Source of the DNA: Oikopleura dioica
Lineage: Eukaryota; Chordata; Appendicularia; Copelata; Oikopleuridae
Direction: 5' to 3'
DNA length: 64,000 nt
NCBI GenBank assembly: GCA_907165135.1
Contig: OU015568.1
Coordinates: forward strand, 194,501-258,500
Made by a program: the position numbers and the translations under genes. Every line of letters starts with the position of its first letter. Positions within the stretch are counted from its first letter, which is position 1. This document shows, in pieces, positions 12,001-23,979 of this stretch. Under the pieces are notes generated by a model. That model worked only from the letters and a program-made list of their open reading frames with translations. It searched no databases and had not been told where the DNA came from.

Positions 12001-12455
12001 TTCGAGAACGAAGAATTCTCGCCAAGAAGTCTGAGAAATTCAATAATCTCGGCCTTTTTCTCACTAGGAAATTGGAGCTCTTGAACACCATCGCAGTCAA
12101 TGTCCTGATAGCACTCGCAGCAAGGCTTGCAGCAAATTTTAACGGATTTTTCTTCTAAGAATAATTTAAGATTCGATCCTACGCCATTTTGCCCTCCAGA
12201 AATCGTTAGCGTGATACTGAAGAGTGCCTCAATTTCATATTGCTCAGGAAATGAAAGTTGCAAGTCTCTCAATTGCGATAGTTTTCGCCGGAAAATACCA
12301 AAATTATAAAAACTTGACACTAGAAGAAAGAAAAGCGCGGCGAATAATTTGCGACGCTTAAGGTGAAGAGACGAACGCCTTTCCAATTTCGAGTGGCTTT
12401 TGGGTTTGAGAGAATCTCGGTCTTCAAAGATCAGAGATTCTACGCCAGCCAACAA
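11934..12455 (-). CDS. Putative single-pass protein with CC-x2-CCEC motif
   Basis: A 173-codon frame. Residues about 1-35 are basic, about 37-55 form a hydrophobic segment (LFAALFFLLVSSFYNFGIF) preceded by KRRK as in a signal anchor, and about 108-124 hold the motif ICCKPCCECYQDIDCDG, which looks like a metal-binding or disulfide cluster. The motif is conserved in the decayed unit A copy at about 8640. The last 30 or so codons overlap the plus-strand ORF 11782-12000 and may be read-through. Not a family I recognise. Confidence 0.45.
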   Translation of the reverse strand: MLAGVESLIFEDRDSLKPKSHSKLERRSSLHLKRRKLFAALFFLLVSSFYNFGIFRRKLSQLRDLQLSFPEQYEIEALFSITLTISGGQNGVGSNLKLFLEEKSVKICCKPCCECYQDIDCDGVQELQFPSEKKAEIIEFLRLLGENSSFSNQVLFRRPRLPDDSALWTPFVA

Positions 12456-14757
12456 GTTCAGCTTTAATCAACAAATAGTTATGATATTTTAGTTACCGAA
12501 ACATGACGATTCGTGGCTACGTTTCTGTTCAAAATCATTAAATGTTATGCATAAATCTAATCAAAATGACCATGAGCTCTTCGATGCACCTCTATTTGAA
12601 AGAAATTCTCGAAAATTGAAAAACCATAAACAAAAATTCCATCTGACATAAATAAAATTTTATCTTTTTAAGCCTCCGCCGAGCAAATGATCGACAGCCT
12701 CAACTTCCGACACATCCGAGGTTCTGTTGAGCTTTTGGAAGGCTCGATTCCGAAAAGGTTTCGACTCCTTTTGAAACTCACAGACTTCGAATCTTGACGA
12801 GTTGGCGGATCTCCCTCTGATGCAAAAAACGGTTTCTGAAAGTAACAATCTTTAAAGAAGTTTCATAAATATACAGCCTGGTGATAATCCAGGTATCAGT
12901 AAAGCTGGGTGTTCAGAAAGACGCTTCGCAGAATCTTTCAAATGAAAGTCTTTCTAATTAGACTTAAAAATCAGTTTGGAGCGCTACCGGGCCAACAACA
13001 AGGACTTACCAATGATTTACTCAAATCGTGTAAGCCGTAGTAACTCTAAAACCGAGTCTGCGCGCGATAACAGGTATATTTTTTCCGTAGAACCCAAGAG
13101 ACTTCTTTTGGGCTAGAATTCGAACCATTCGCACAACTTCAAGATGTAGACAAAGCGTAGAATATGGAATACCTATTCCATCATCCTAATTCCATCATTT
13201 TAACACATTTTAACAGCCTTGTACTGAAAGTCGAAATTCTAAACCGCTTTTTCAAAGGGAGTAATTTTCTTATCAACTATTTTCAGCTCTGATAGAAACT
13301 CAGCTGCTTATGGAAATAGCTAAATAAGAAAAGTATCTTCCGAGTCTGATTCAATCACAGGAAATTCAGTGATCTCTAGTAGCGGATGGCACAGTACATG
13401 CGGTTCTTCACGATTTCATTCGTTCGAATTCAGTTAATAAGTTAAGTATATTCTCATTATTTTTGACGGATGTGTAGCTTTCGATGCCGATGTAATCGTG
13501 AATTGAGCCTTTTTAATGGTTTTCTTGTTAATTAATTAAATTGAATTTGGCAAGGTGAAAAACCGGTGGCATAAAGATCGACGGTTATTTAAATGCAAAG
13601 GGTGATCAGGGCCAGAGCTTGGCAACCTCGGAAGAAAACCTTAATCTGGATCGATAAAAATCATTAATTATAGATTGGTTTTAATTTGAGTGAATCGCTC
13701 CGTTTTTCTTACGGCTTTTTATTGAAGGCTTCAATTTGAAGCTCCTTTAAATCCTGACTCAGATTTTCAGCATGGCTTGCCGAGCCCAGATCAGGCAATA
13801 TTGAAAACAGAGAGAATCGCAACAAGGGTCTGATTATTTTATTTCTTCTCTTAGCAGCTTAGATTGTCGTCAACTCCGGAACAACACATGCCAAGCATTC
13901 CTCGAAGTTGAGATCCCAACAGCGTAAAATTTTAAGAATGTTGTCCCAAATACCGGGTCTAGAAAACTTGCTCACTTTTTATCGTAAAGGCCGTCTCATG
14001 TCTTGTTCAGACAAGAATTGATGTCGATTTCGGTAGTTCCCGGAAGAAGGGATTTACGGCAACTTCAAGCTTAGAGTCAGTATGTGAAGGAACTTGAGTT
14101 TGAATCTAATACATTAATTGAAGATCTCTTTCAAATTGATAAGTCGTTATTGTTGGAGAATAAAAAAGCTTTATTTTTTTGCCAGAAATGATAATTTTCT
14201 TTTTCTAATCGAGCAAATCTTCTCGAAACAAAGAGGACATGGGTAAAACTTCGAATTTGTATCCACAAGAAGCTTTGATGATAAAAAACATGAGATAGGA
14301 CGAGATGCACAGAAGCTGCCGCACTGTCAAATAAAGAAGATACCAAAGCGACTGAATCAATAAATATAAAAAAACAAAAGATCAACATAAGTCTTACTTT
14401 TGATCTTCATCTTGCGGCCACATTTATTCTCAACTAATAAGTTTCAACAAAGAAGAATTCGCTGAGATCAACATTCATTAGCAGCATTGATTTTTGATGA
14501 TTAAAACAGCGGTCATTTTGAAAAATTTAACACTTGTCAAACTGAGGTCTGGTCTAACTCTAACTCAGATTTTTATGCATGCTCAAGTTCTGCGGTAAGA
14601 TAAAATATCAAAATCCAACAACTTGAAGAAAGCCTGCGTAATTACGAATAAATCGAAAAGAATCAAAAGATCTAGAGTTGCTCATGGAGCTCATTCGTTT
14701 ATTCAGATTTCATTCTATGTCAAACAAAATAGAAAAAAAACAACAGTGAAAAATAAG
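12456..14757. other. 2.3-kb stretch without a recognisable gene
   Basis: No supported gene on either strand. Short ORFs at 12660-12848 (minus) and 14131-14388 (minus, hydrophobic N-terminus) have no motif, splice context or second copy to support them. The latter ends next to the 3' side of the zinc-finger gene. Confidence 0.4.
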
Positions 14758-15177
14758 CTAGTAGAAGGAGTACTCACAAGCGGCGAGATGCGCGTTCATT
14801 CCCTCCAAGTCCTTCGGTATTCGGGCACCGCAGGATGGGCAGGCCAACGTCGACTCGAGTTCACGCCAGCTGATATTCTTCGGCACCTTCGATCCTGAAA
14901 ATAAAATTTTTTAAATTCAAAAATAAAAAAAAAAACGCTTACTTTTTGCTCTGGCCTCGTCCGCCTTTCTCATTTCTTCTTCTTCGTCCATTTCTTCGTC
15001 CGAATGCTCCATCAATGCCATCCAAGTGTCCTTTCTTTTTGTTGCGACCATGTACTTCAAGAGCCATTTCTTCATCGTTTTTCTCTCGAATAGTCGGTAC
15101 GTCTCCATGCGTCCAGTGCTCTTCAGATAGTCGAGGACATACTTTTCCTCTCTCGAAATCGTTGGCAACTCGCTCAT
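14758..15177 (-). CDS. Small acidic protein with C-terminal C2HC zinc finger
   Basis: Two exons, 15177-14943 and 14894-14758, joined by a 48-bp GT-AG intron, encode 123 residues. The N-terminal half is helical and basic (YVLDYLKSTGRMETYRLF, MKKWLLKYMVATKRKDTW), followed by an acidic stretch DEEMDEEEEMRKADEARAK. The C-terminus has CPSCGARIPKDLEGMNAHLA then AC, a Cys-x2-Cys...His-x3-Cys arrangement like UBZ4/C2HC fingers that bind ubiquitin or nucleic acid. The finger ends five residues before the stop. A tttatttcag lies three bases upstream of the ATG, as for a trans-splice acceptor. Family not identified. Confidence 0.65.
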
Positions 15178-16160
15178 CCTCTGAAATAAAAGTAAGCAAA
15201 AGAATAACTTTCTTATCTCCTTTTTTTATTTATAATGACATAAAAACAGATTTTTTATTCACGAAAATTGAAATAAAAATGTGGGAAGAAAATTTTGGAA
15301 ATTCAATCTCGAGAGGAATGCCATCAAAAATGACAAGCCTTTAAATTTAGATATTAATTGATATGAACTTACGATTGTTTTCTCTGGCTGGGACCTTGTG
15401 GAATTTAAAAAATTTGAATTTTGAAATTTTCCAGTGGAAACCGGAGAAAACTGAAAATAAATCTGGAAATGAAAATTCTCGCAAGTCTAGAGGCTTTGAC
15501 CGGCCAATTTCTTTCGAATTTGAAAAGCTTTCTAGAAATGCCTAAGTTGATAAAAGTTTTCACGACGAACAGAGCAGTTATTCCCAGTAGCTGAAATCGA
15601 TCCAGTCCAAAGCTCTCCGTCTTCCTCTTTTGGAATTCGAAAACAACGAGGACTCTTGATCAAGCGGAATATCAGGTCAATTATTGGTTCCTAGGTAAAG
15701 GAAGCCTGCGTTTAGAACCATTCATAAGAACATTCTTTTTCAACTTCGTTCGCAGATAAAGAATTGGACAATTATCGCCAAGGCCAACAATAGAAATGCA
15801 TTGACAACGAGAGAGAAGTTGAAGTGGAAATGTCCAATGCCTCGAAAATGAATGAAATGCTCGAGAAAATGTACGAAGACGTCGACGCTTTTACTATTGG
15901 TTTATCGTCTGAAATCAAGGAAGAGATTTATAATAAATCATTTATCCTAGCTGTTTTTTATGGAGAAAGAAGGGCTCGATACTAAGCTAAATGGGAGAAA
16001 AAAAGAAGTACATGTCCTTCTTCAATAGATTCAATAGAATCATGGCCCATAATTAGTAATAACTTATTACTAGCAAGTAATAACGAGGTAATGCTAGCAC
16101 TCAATCTTGTTTAAGGATACGATTATTTGCAGCCCCATCGCCAAGACAGATTTTTGAACA
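15178..16160. repeat. Degenerate coiled-coil gene fragments (copy 1 of a dispersed repeat)
   Basis: No intact gene. Blocks here recur downstream: the segment around 15490-15550 (SRGFD..., ctttctagaaatgcc) matches 21675-21755; 15815-15850 (gttgaagtggaaatgtcc) matches 20100-20130; and 15895-16035 (tttatcgtctgaaatcaagg ... atgtccttcttcaa) matches 20610-20735. The copies read as broken coiled-coil frames. They flank the P4-ATPase remnant on both sides. Confidence 0.5.
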
Positions 16161-16163
16161 ATA

Positions 16164-17346
16164 TGAAAGTCGAAAAAATTCTCAAAAACAGTCAGCTAGA
16201 AATCATTCCTTGGAAAGAAGTCATGACTGGCAATCTTCTTTTATCGGCCATATTTTGAGCGAATTCAACAGTTGGATTTATTTCCGACGATTCAACCCCT
16301 GGGATCGAGACAAGAACGATGATTGGATTGAGGTGGAAGACTGGAGTAGCCTGGCTTGGACGCCGTGGAAATCAGGAGCGCTTATTTTTGGTCCTATACA
16401 ATTCTGCTCAACACTTTGGTCCCGATCTCCCTGTATGTTTCTGTAGAAATGGTTCGTCTCGGACAAAGTATGATCATCAACTGGGACCGGGGAATGAACT
16501 TCGAGAAGAATGACACTCCCGCAAGTGCTCGATCAACGACAAAAAACGAGGGGCTGCGGCAAGTGAGCTACATCTTTTCGGACGAAACCGGAACACTGAT
16601 GCAAAATATCTAGAGCTTAAAAAAGCTTATATCAGCGGGCGAATCTACGGAAATGGTTCACGGCCAATTGATTTTTCATGAAATATGCATCACAATGGCG
16701 AGTTTGCTTTCACGGATCAGAGCTTGATCGATGATTTTAAAAAAAGGGAAATCACGTCGACCGCTTTCTGAAGGTACGGGCGTTGAATCAGACTGTTACG
16801 CCCGATTATACAGAAATGTATCTTGACAGAATGGGCAGTCCAAAAAGCATGGTTTATCAAGCACAATCGCCGGATGAAGGAGCACTTGTTTCAGCACCAC
16901 GCGCTTTTCGCTTTGTTCTCACTAATAGAACTACTGATACGATTTAGGTCTCTCCGTTAGATGAAACAATGACGTACGAGGTGCTCCATAATGGGGACTT
17001 TGACAATGAAAGGAAGCAAATGTCCGTTGTTGTCCAAGAGAAAAATGTTGACGGTCAAATTATTATTTATACAGGAGGAGCTGGTAGTTCTGTTCTCTCA
17101 AATCTGACGAAATCGACGACTGAAAATTTGCGAAAGATCACTGATGACGCTCTGACTCGATTCGCTGAAGATAGTCTGAGAACACTTTGCGGCAGAGTCT
17201 CTGCCCTAGGTAAAAGAATCTGAGCGATTAAGGATAAGCTACAGGATGGTGTGCCTGAGACCATCAAGCAAATTCTTCTGGCGGGTATTAAACTTTGGGT
17301 CCTGACGGGGGATAAATTGGAGACTGCAATCGACATTGGGTACTAA
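16164..17346 (+). pseudogene. P4-type ATPase (phospholipid flippase) remnant, 5' part
   Basis: P4-ATPases flip phospholipids across membranes. Conserved pieces occur in order but in different frames and with stops: IIPWKEVMTGN (actuator entry), the membrane segment [20 protein letters not shown] with [40 protein letters not shown], the phosphorylation loop reading [33 protein letters not shown], and [20 protein letters not shown] plus [16 protein letters not shown]. The catalytic loop is normally DKTGT; here the Lys is Glu, which should abolish activity even without the frame breaks. Stops occur within RTTDTI*VSPL and elsewhere, and much of the family's normal length is missing. The match is closest to ATP8-type flippases. 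Interrupted at 17346 by the next element. Confidence 0.8.
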
Positions 17347-17390
17347 TGCGATTTGCTAGCGAATGAAATGACAAACGTCTTCGAATTTTT
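17341..17390. repeat. Left copy of about 48-bp direct repeat bounding an insert
   Basis: The block containing gatttgctagcgaatgaaat gacaaacgtctt is repeated near 19791-19840 with few differences (atgcgattt vs atgcaattt). In the P4-ATPase it encodes the piece NLLANEMTNVFE. The repeat brackets the inserted segment 17391-19790. Confidence 0.7.
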
Positions 17391-17490
17391 AAGTTCAAAA
17401 GGGAATTCGAATGCCGCATTTAATATAACAATCTGCAGATAAAAACACATCACTATAAATAAGATAAATTTTTATTTGTACAAAAATACA

Positions 17491-19760
17491 TCAGGTTGTA
17501 CGATAAGAAGCATGAATTCCGTAAATAACAGTTTTGAAAGCTTGACAAACGTTCGGTTCAAATGCAGGGCCTTCTGGTTCAGGACTTGGCATGTTCTTGC
17601 CCTTCTTCGCAGGCTTCTTCACTTCTTTGACTTGTTTCAAAGATGGATTTCGAATGTTGAGAATGCAGTCAATAGCAGAGGTGCCTGAGCTCATTCCATT
17701 GACGATTACCTTTAATCTCCATTCGTTGGATTCCTGGTCGCAACTCCACTGGTTGTGGATTAAAGAAGAACCTCCAGAAAGCGAAAGCAGGGCAACGGAG
17801 TTGACTCAACTCAGTTGAGGACCTCAACTTGAGGTAACTCTCCGCTTGAATGACGACTCGATCTCGCTCAAGATCCAACTTGTTCTGTTGAATGAATGAA
17901 GAGGGCTCTGGACTGCGATCAACAAGGAAGACGATGTTGAGATAGTTCAAATCGAGTGCAGCAATTCGCGAGGGCCGAATCGAAGAGAAAAATCTTTTGC
18001 GTCCACAGTTAGCGAGTTCATTCGACGCTGCCATGAACGACTCAATCTCGCCAATCGAGAGACCAGACTTTTCTTTCCAGTTCTGTCGCATTTTCGTAAC
18101 TGAGTCGGCGCATCTTCCAGGAGTTATGAGACAGACCGTGTTGCCAAGCGAAGTCATGTTCGAATTCGGGGCAGCTTTTGACTTTTGGTCTTTTTCTTCT
18201 CGAGAGCCAGTCTATTGAGGAATATTTGAAAAGAAAAGTCTCGCGAAATTGGGCGATCAGCAAGTTCGGGAATCAACTCCAGCGGTGTATCCAGAAGATG
18301 GAAGTCGGATATCTTGTACTTCGTCTTGGAGGCTCTTCAGATCGGCCAAGTTCGCTCTTGCTCTTACAACTCGCACATCTTTAGCGTTTGCGTTGAAGAG
18401 ACCAGCAAAAATATATCCATCAACATGTTGAAGAATTAGACATGAATAGGGCATCTTTTCAATCAGAGAAATTAAGAATAATTTCGAGTTTCTCCACGAC
18501 TGCAAATTGTCGATCGATGACCAGAGCGTTTCATTCATGTCGCTGTCGCCATAGATTTAAGAAAAAAAGATGTCGGATGAACTACGCAAGACGAGAAGCA
18601 TTAAAAGCATTGCAAGCTTGTGAGAGCAGTCGCTAGCAGAATCCTTAAGTCTGGGCGCCTTGGAGTTGAGCAAGGACAGTAAAGGGCGTGGTTTTTCTTG
18701 CGCTTTTCCAAAATTTGTACGGCTCACATTCAAAATAGAAAAGACGGAACGCGAGTTCATGATCGACGGACGCATCATTGAGAAATCACCGTCTTCGTCA
18801 TGGTCAACTTCGTAAGCAGCTGCCTTTAAGTTTATTTCGGACATGTCATTTGTAATCCAGAAATCGTCTGGCCATGGATTGAATTCAACGTTGCCAATGT
18901 CACTTGGGAGATTCGTCATGTTGAGCGATGCACGAGCTCGCAACTTCTTGCTGACATATTCGTTTGAGTTCCAGTTGTTTTTAATCAAGCGCAAAGCCTT
19001 CCAAATTCTTGTATTCTTCGCCGTATTCTTCGATTCTCTTTTCGACATCGGACAGTCTTTCGAAATTTGCGGCTTCTTGCATCTTATCTCTGTAAGCTAA
19101 GCTGACAACATTGGCAAGTAAAAGAGCAAGCGTGAGTTATATATTAGCGACGACAGCGTTGCGGGAATCAGCAGTTTTCAAGATTTTGATCGTTTTTGAT
19201 AGATGCAAACCATATAGAGAACATCTTTTTTTCTTGATCTTGAAGTCTGTCGATGGAGTTATTGACGCGCTTAATGACGATGTTTCCATGTACCAGTGTT
19301 TGAAAACCCGCAACATTTTCCGCGGGCGCGGGGGCCGATTTCAAAATTCAAGCCCCTTAAATCAAAAAATCAAGGAACGGGGCTGAGACGGCCCGAAGAA
19401 TTAGAACTGCAATAAGAAATTTCTCTGTTTTGAAGAAGTGCTATTGAAAATAGCATATTTTACGTCAACACTATTTTTTCAAACACTGCATTGTACAAGG
19501 ACGACGGTGCCGTATTTTTCCCCGGTCCAAATTGTTTCCACATATTTAAGCAAGTCGATGATTTCGCGAATTCGTGAATTGCATTGGCTTGGAACAGCAG
19601 ACAAGAACATGGCCTCGTGAAATGCTATTTCGGCCAGATGAGTGTCGATCAGATACTCTTGGCTCTGCTGCTCTCGTAGCTTCATGTGGAACTGCTCGAA
19701 TAGACTTTCGGCATTTTGTTCCAGACAAATTTGACCAGAACCCATTATCGCGGCGACCAT
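17491..19760 (-). CDS. Opposite-strand ORF group inside the P4-ATPase insert, unrecognised
   Basis: Minus-strand frames here look protein-like: 19760-19479 (MVAAIMGSGQICLEQNAESL, helical, ends VVLVQCSV), about 19070-18960 (MQEAANFERLSDVEKRIEEY), 19048-18557 (TNLPSDIGNVEFNPWPDDFW), 18538-18257 (WSSIDNLQSWRNSKLFLISL), 18157-17669 (NTVCLITPGRCADSVTKMRQ) and 17694-17491 (IDCILNIRNPSLKQVKEVKK). They follow one another in one direction, consistent with one gene of several exons, but frame changes between blocks do not all have splice signals, so it may be decayed. I do not recognise the family. It reads against the interrupted flippase. Confidence 0.4.
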
Positions 19761-19785
19761 GAGCTCACATTGTTTCGGCTAAAAT

Positions 19786-20075
19786 GCGGGTACTCATGCA
19801 ATTTGCTAGCGAATGAAATGACAAACGTCTTTGAAGTCTCGAAGGAGACAACAGAAGAAGTAAGAACGACCCTCGATCAAATGAAGAAAGAACTGGACTC
19901 TGGACACGGCGATTATGGCCTCGTCATAACTGCCCAGGCCCGCGGATTCGCGATTTAGGACCATCATGACTTATTCCTCGATGTTTCCAGAAAATGCAAA
20001 AGCGTGATCTGCTGTTGAGTCACTCCGCTTCAGAAGGCTCAAATGGTAGCGATGGTGAAAGAGGAAGACAATGCA
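19786..20075 (+). pseudogene. P4-type ATPase remnant, 3' part
   Basis: The flippase reading resumes after the insert: GYSCNLLANEMTNVFEVSKE, then TTLDQMKKELDSGHGDYGLV, then after a stop CKSVICC and VTPLQKAQMVAMVKEE, the conserved block before the hinge motif. The expected next block GDGANDV is absent; instead the sequence turns into the coiled-coil repeat at about 20080. Stops at GFAI* and ICC* confirm loss of function. The TGD..., ICC and TPLQKAQ blocks fix the family. Confidence 0.75.
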
Positions 20076-20900
20076 TCACTTTAGCGATTGGAAAAGGAAG
20101 TTGAAGTTGAAATGTCCATTGCCTCGATGATGATAGAAAAAGCTACGTAAATTCAAGAGTTCAAGGTTAAAATGGGAGGGGTTCAGGAAGGTGAGGAGTC
20201 CAAATATACAGGTGATCACACCTCGTTGTCTCGGGACCGTGCAGATGCGAGCAAGTGCGGCGGATCAATAGCGTAAACTGCCCTGCATCGTAGATATAAT
20301 CATCATCCGGTACCCCCCTTAGAGAGATAATTTGGCGTAAACTTGAATTTTGGATAATATATTTTGACAATGAAATAAAAAAATGTGCAAGATTTTGAGA
20401 AATATACAATTAATTTGAGTTTGCACAAATTATAATTCGCAATAACCTGATTGGAATGGGATTCAAGAGCTGAGGTCAGCTTGAATCAGCAACAGTCCAA
20501 CCAGCAAGAAAACGACGCCTTTGTCAACATCATCAACAAGCATTTTGACAGAGAAAAGCCCAACGCCGTAAAAGAGGGAATGTAAGAATACGTCGATGCT
20601 CGAATTATCGGTTTATCATCTGAAATCAAGGAGGAGATTAATTCTAGCCGTCGTTTTGAAGAAAAAGAAGGGCTCGACACTAAGCTAAACGAGAGAACAA
20701 AAGAAGTGCATGTCCTTCTTCAAGAAATCCAACCCATCCTTAATCGATCTATCAATCATAAAGACAGAATGATGATCACAGAAATGAAACAAGCTTACGA
20801 TATTGCTCAGCGACAAAACCCGAACTCAGCTACGAAGTCGCGGACGGCTTTCCAAGTTCTAACACTCAACGGTCTTACGACCATTTCCGTCCACAACGAC
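20076..20900 (+). repeat. Degenerate coiled-coil gene fragments (copy 2)
   Basis: Directly fused to the flippase remnant, this stretch aligns with 15815-16035 (tgaaatgtccattgcctcga; tttatcatctgaaatcaagg; atgtccttcttcaagaaatc). Open frames such as LLQEIQPILNRSINHKDRMM show Glu/Lys/Gln-rich coiled coil. The fusion of flippase and coiled-coil pieces on both sides suggests the whole 15.4-20.9 kb block was assembled by repeated duplication. Confidence 0.5.
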
Positions 20901-21239
20901 TGAGAGTGATTTTTCTTGTGTTCCAGGTCGGTAAATCAGTTCCAAGTGTCCGTGCTAGATTCTTTGAAAAAAAGCAACTGTCTTCGCGGCGAAGATTTCG
21001 AAAGAGTGAACATCATCGAGCCCACCGCTAGCAAATAAATCGACCTGGACGATGAGCCATCCCTTTTTTGTCAACTGCCTTCTCCTCTTTCAATGATGAA
21101 TCTTCCTACCTGTGCCAAACAAACGAGCACAATTTCTGCCGCAAAAACATCCAGACGTGCAACAAGAAATGCCAATTCTAATTCAATGAATGGTACGCCG
21201 CTCGACCCGATTTTTGACCTTTCTCAACTCTATTTTCTA
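20901..21239. other. Gene-poor stretch before a TA MITE
   Basis: No supported gene. A weak plus-strand frame (from about 21093, Asn/Thr/Ser-rich) runs into the MITE at 21240 and does not resemble a known family. Confidence 0.3.
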
Positions 21240-21350
21240 CAAGGGGGTCTTTCAACAACGACCGGGCTGATTTACATGATTGAACAATCAGAGCACAGAA
21301 TAATGCTTCATGATGGGAATCGCCCCGGTCGTTGTTGAATGACCCCCCTG
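21240..21350. mobile_element. Short TA-flanked MITE (111 bp)
   Basis: Ends are inverted repeats: CAAGGGGGTCTTTCAACAAC GACCGGG on the left and its near complement CCCGGTCGTTGTTGAATGAC CCCCCTG on the right. A TA dinucleotide flanks both sides (21238-21239, 21351-21352), as for Tc1/mariner-type non-autonomous elements. The 40-50 bp middle is unique. Confidence 0.7.
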
Positions 21351-21352
21351 TA

Positions 21353-22527
21353 GCTCCTGCGGCAATCATTGAAGATAGTCGGCCGCAGTGAATCAATGTG
21401 GACACTCGCAAGGGTTTGCAGCAGTCTTTCGCCTCCCGTTTCTCCCGATTCCGCTAGAAGACGCCTCTTCCCGAATTTATCACTGAACAGCCATTCGGAA
21501 TGGAGGAATGGTTCATTCCTCCTTATTTTTTACAGTTATTCTCTCTTTTAAGCCCTTTATTTGACTTTTAATACTTTTTGATTTTTTAAATAATTCTACC
21601 TCCTTATTTTTCTCTTCCAAAAAACGAACTTACGAAGCAAATACTTACTTTAAAAATAAATACTGGGTAAATTTACTCAAGTCTCGAGGCTTTGATCGCC
21701 GCACTTCTTCCGATTCTGAATTTCAGAATCTGAAAGACTTTCTAGAAATGCCCAAATTGGTAAGGATTCTCAATAGGTTGAAAGGAGCCAAATTGGTCAA
21801 TTTCTGAAAATTAATCAGAAACAGAAACCTTAAGAGCGTTATCTGTTTTGCAAATATCATTTTAAAGAAATTTTGGCCAACCATCAAATGATGAGATTTA
21901 GTCTGTTAAGACTATGTGTAAATCTCGAGTTACTAAAGCTACGATCTGAAAGTCCCAGATTACTAAGATCCATGCCGAAAGGAACTAGAGATGAAACTTG
22001 AATGAAAATAACTATTTATCTGATGATTTTGACGGCGACAAGTGAGGAACTAGGAAATTCCTAGTAGGAATTGGGATCAAAATTTTTTGTTATTCAGCGA
22101 ATGACGGAGGTCTATAAATAATAGACTATGTCACAGTCTGTGAATTCCGTCAAAGCCAGGAATTGAATGATTAGCCTGCTTCTTCCTTAGAAATACGACA
22201 GTATTCATGTGGTCAGAAGCGAAAGAACGAAATCGAGATCCAGCAAGTTGTGCGAGAGATCATCGACTGCCTAAAGAATAATTCCGCTCGGTACCGATTC
22301 ATATTGTTGATGAGAGTAAAACTCTCTCTTTTTATAGTCATGGTAGTACAGAAATGTTCGTCGAGCGCATAAGTAACCAAGTCATTCCCAAAGGCCAAAT
22401 CACCTCCGACAGAAAAAGAGTTCGAGTTTTCTGACAGCCTCTCGGCTCAAAATTAACATACAGTAGTTGTCGACTTCCATGCCCGAATTCGAATTTTCTG
22501 CGATTATGACTTGTTGAAGACTTCAAA
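21353..22527. other. Gene-poor stretch with one dispersed repeat fragment
   Basis: Contains the 21675-21760 block (gaggctttgatcgccgcact; agactttctagaaatgccca) that matches about 15485-15550. Otherwise I see no supported gene; the minus ORFs 22213-22526 lack motifs or splice context. Confidence 0.35.
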
Positions 22528-23787
22528 TTGAAGTCCGAGCCATCAAAAGCCCCAACTGATCCCCGAAAAATGCAGCCAGTCGCTTCTAGGAAAAAAGTCA
22601 GACATATGATACATGTATGTCACATATCGTTGAATAACCCAGAAAAAAGTAATTTCTCGAAATTGAATGAATATATCTTCGCTAGCACAACTTCTGTAGC
22701 AGGCTTCTCTGACATTGATATTTCTAAATCTTTAATTTCAATTCAAAAGCCACCACAAGAGAAATCGTCCACAAGAGACCTTTCACCACCGCAGGTCTCA
22801 CATGATGAACAGTCCTTTTTAGCCGGATTGCTTGGAACCAAAAAGTCTGAAGAAATAATCGACGAAAAGCCTAAAAGAGCTGCATCCAAGCCCGTGAGTC
22901 TTGGTAGGAGTGAAAACGGAGAGGTTGATATTAACGACGATAAACACGCCTATTATTGAAGCATCGCCTCAACTTTCCAATCCTCCATCGCCGCCGCCGG
23001 AGAAGTCACCCACCCAAAAGCTATTTTTCATTCCAGATCTTTTGTCAAACTATCCCGCCGTCCTAACTACCTCTGCCGCTCAACAAGTTTCAGAATCCCC
23101 TGGAAGAGCTTTACTTCCTTCGCATCGATATTCAACAACTGAAAAGCGCCTAATGACCGGCTTTGGAAGAAGCCTAATTTGGCATGACAAGAAGCGAACG
23201 TCGCTCTGCAGGAGAAGTTGATCGAGGCTCAGAAGAAGCTACAGAAGATGAAGCGTTTGTTTATCACCAGGCACATGTAAGTAGGATGAAACGAGCGCAA
23301 ATGGAGGTGTCGAGTATAATAAGATGAACAGGTAGGCTTTTATTACTATTCGTTTGCTGATTTTCTTTGACAGGAATCACAAATCGCAAGAATACAAAAA
23401 TGCATGACGAAAGGTTCGAAGCTTAGAAAACTGCCACGGAAATTACCCGTCATCTCAAAGACTTTCTAGCCTCGGTTACAGTAGCCAACAAACCGCTCAA
23501 AGAATCCGCTATTTGAGTCGAAAAAGAAACTACAAAGGCATCAATTGATAAGGAATTTCCGGAATCATTCACGGAATGCGCTCAAGGCAGTTATTGTTGC
23601 GGAGAGGAAAATCTTTGCCGCAGAACGAGGGACGTTTACTGTAATGGTGCAAGAAATGATGGAATACAATCGTGAGCAAAAAGAGATGAATTCCAATGAG
23701 CGGCTCAGGCTTGAAGCAAAAATTCAAAGAATCGAAACTGAACGCAGAATACTAGAACAGCTAAAATACCTCCAGCCGCATTTTTAA
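22528..23787 (+). CDS. Unrecognised Ser/Pro-rich protein with C-terminal coiled coil
   Basis: Plus-strand coding-like segments: 22528-22956 (KPPQEKSSTRDLSPPQVSHD; FLAGLLGTKKSEEIIDEKPK), an overlapping frame to about 23150 (SNPPSPPPEKSPTQK), a helical block near 23195-23260 (NVALQEKLIEAQKKLQKMKR), one at about 23370 and a last exon to TAA 23787 (EMMEYNREQKEMNSNERLRL; ILEQLKYLQPHF). Frame changes separate them, with GT-AG signals for only some. The layout, a disordered Ser/Pro region then coiled coil, is common in cytoskeletal adaptors, but I recognise no domain. Confidence 0.4.
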
Positions 23788-23979
23788 CCATTCCACAATA
23801 AAATTCAACTCGAGCAAGAAATCCAAAATAAAAAGAATTTCTTGATTTTAAATTACTGATTTAGTAATACAGTCGAATTGGTTCGATCTGAATCAGCCAA
23901 TAACAGCCTGTACGTAAAAATTAGGCATCGGCTCAAAAAGAGAAAAAATAGAATTCAACTAAATTTTGCCGTTCTAGGG

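Noticed and set aside
14131..14388. Minus-strand 85-codon ORF with hydrophobic start
   Set aside because: No motif, splice context or second copy; AT-rich composition can give such ORFs by chance.
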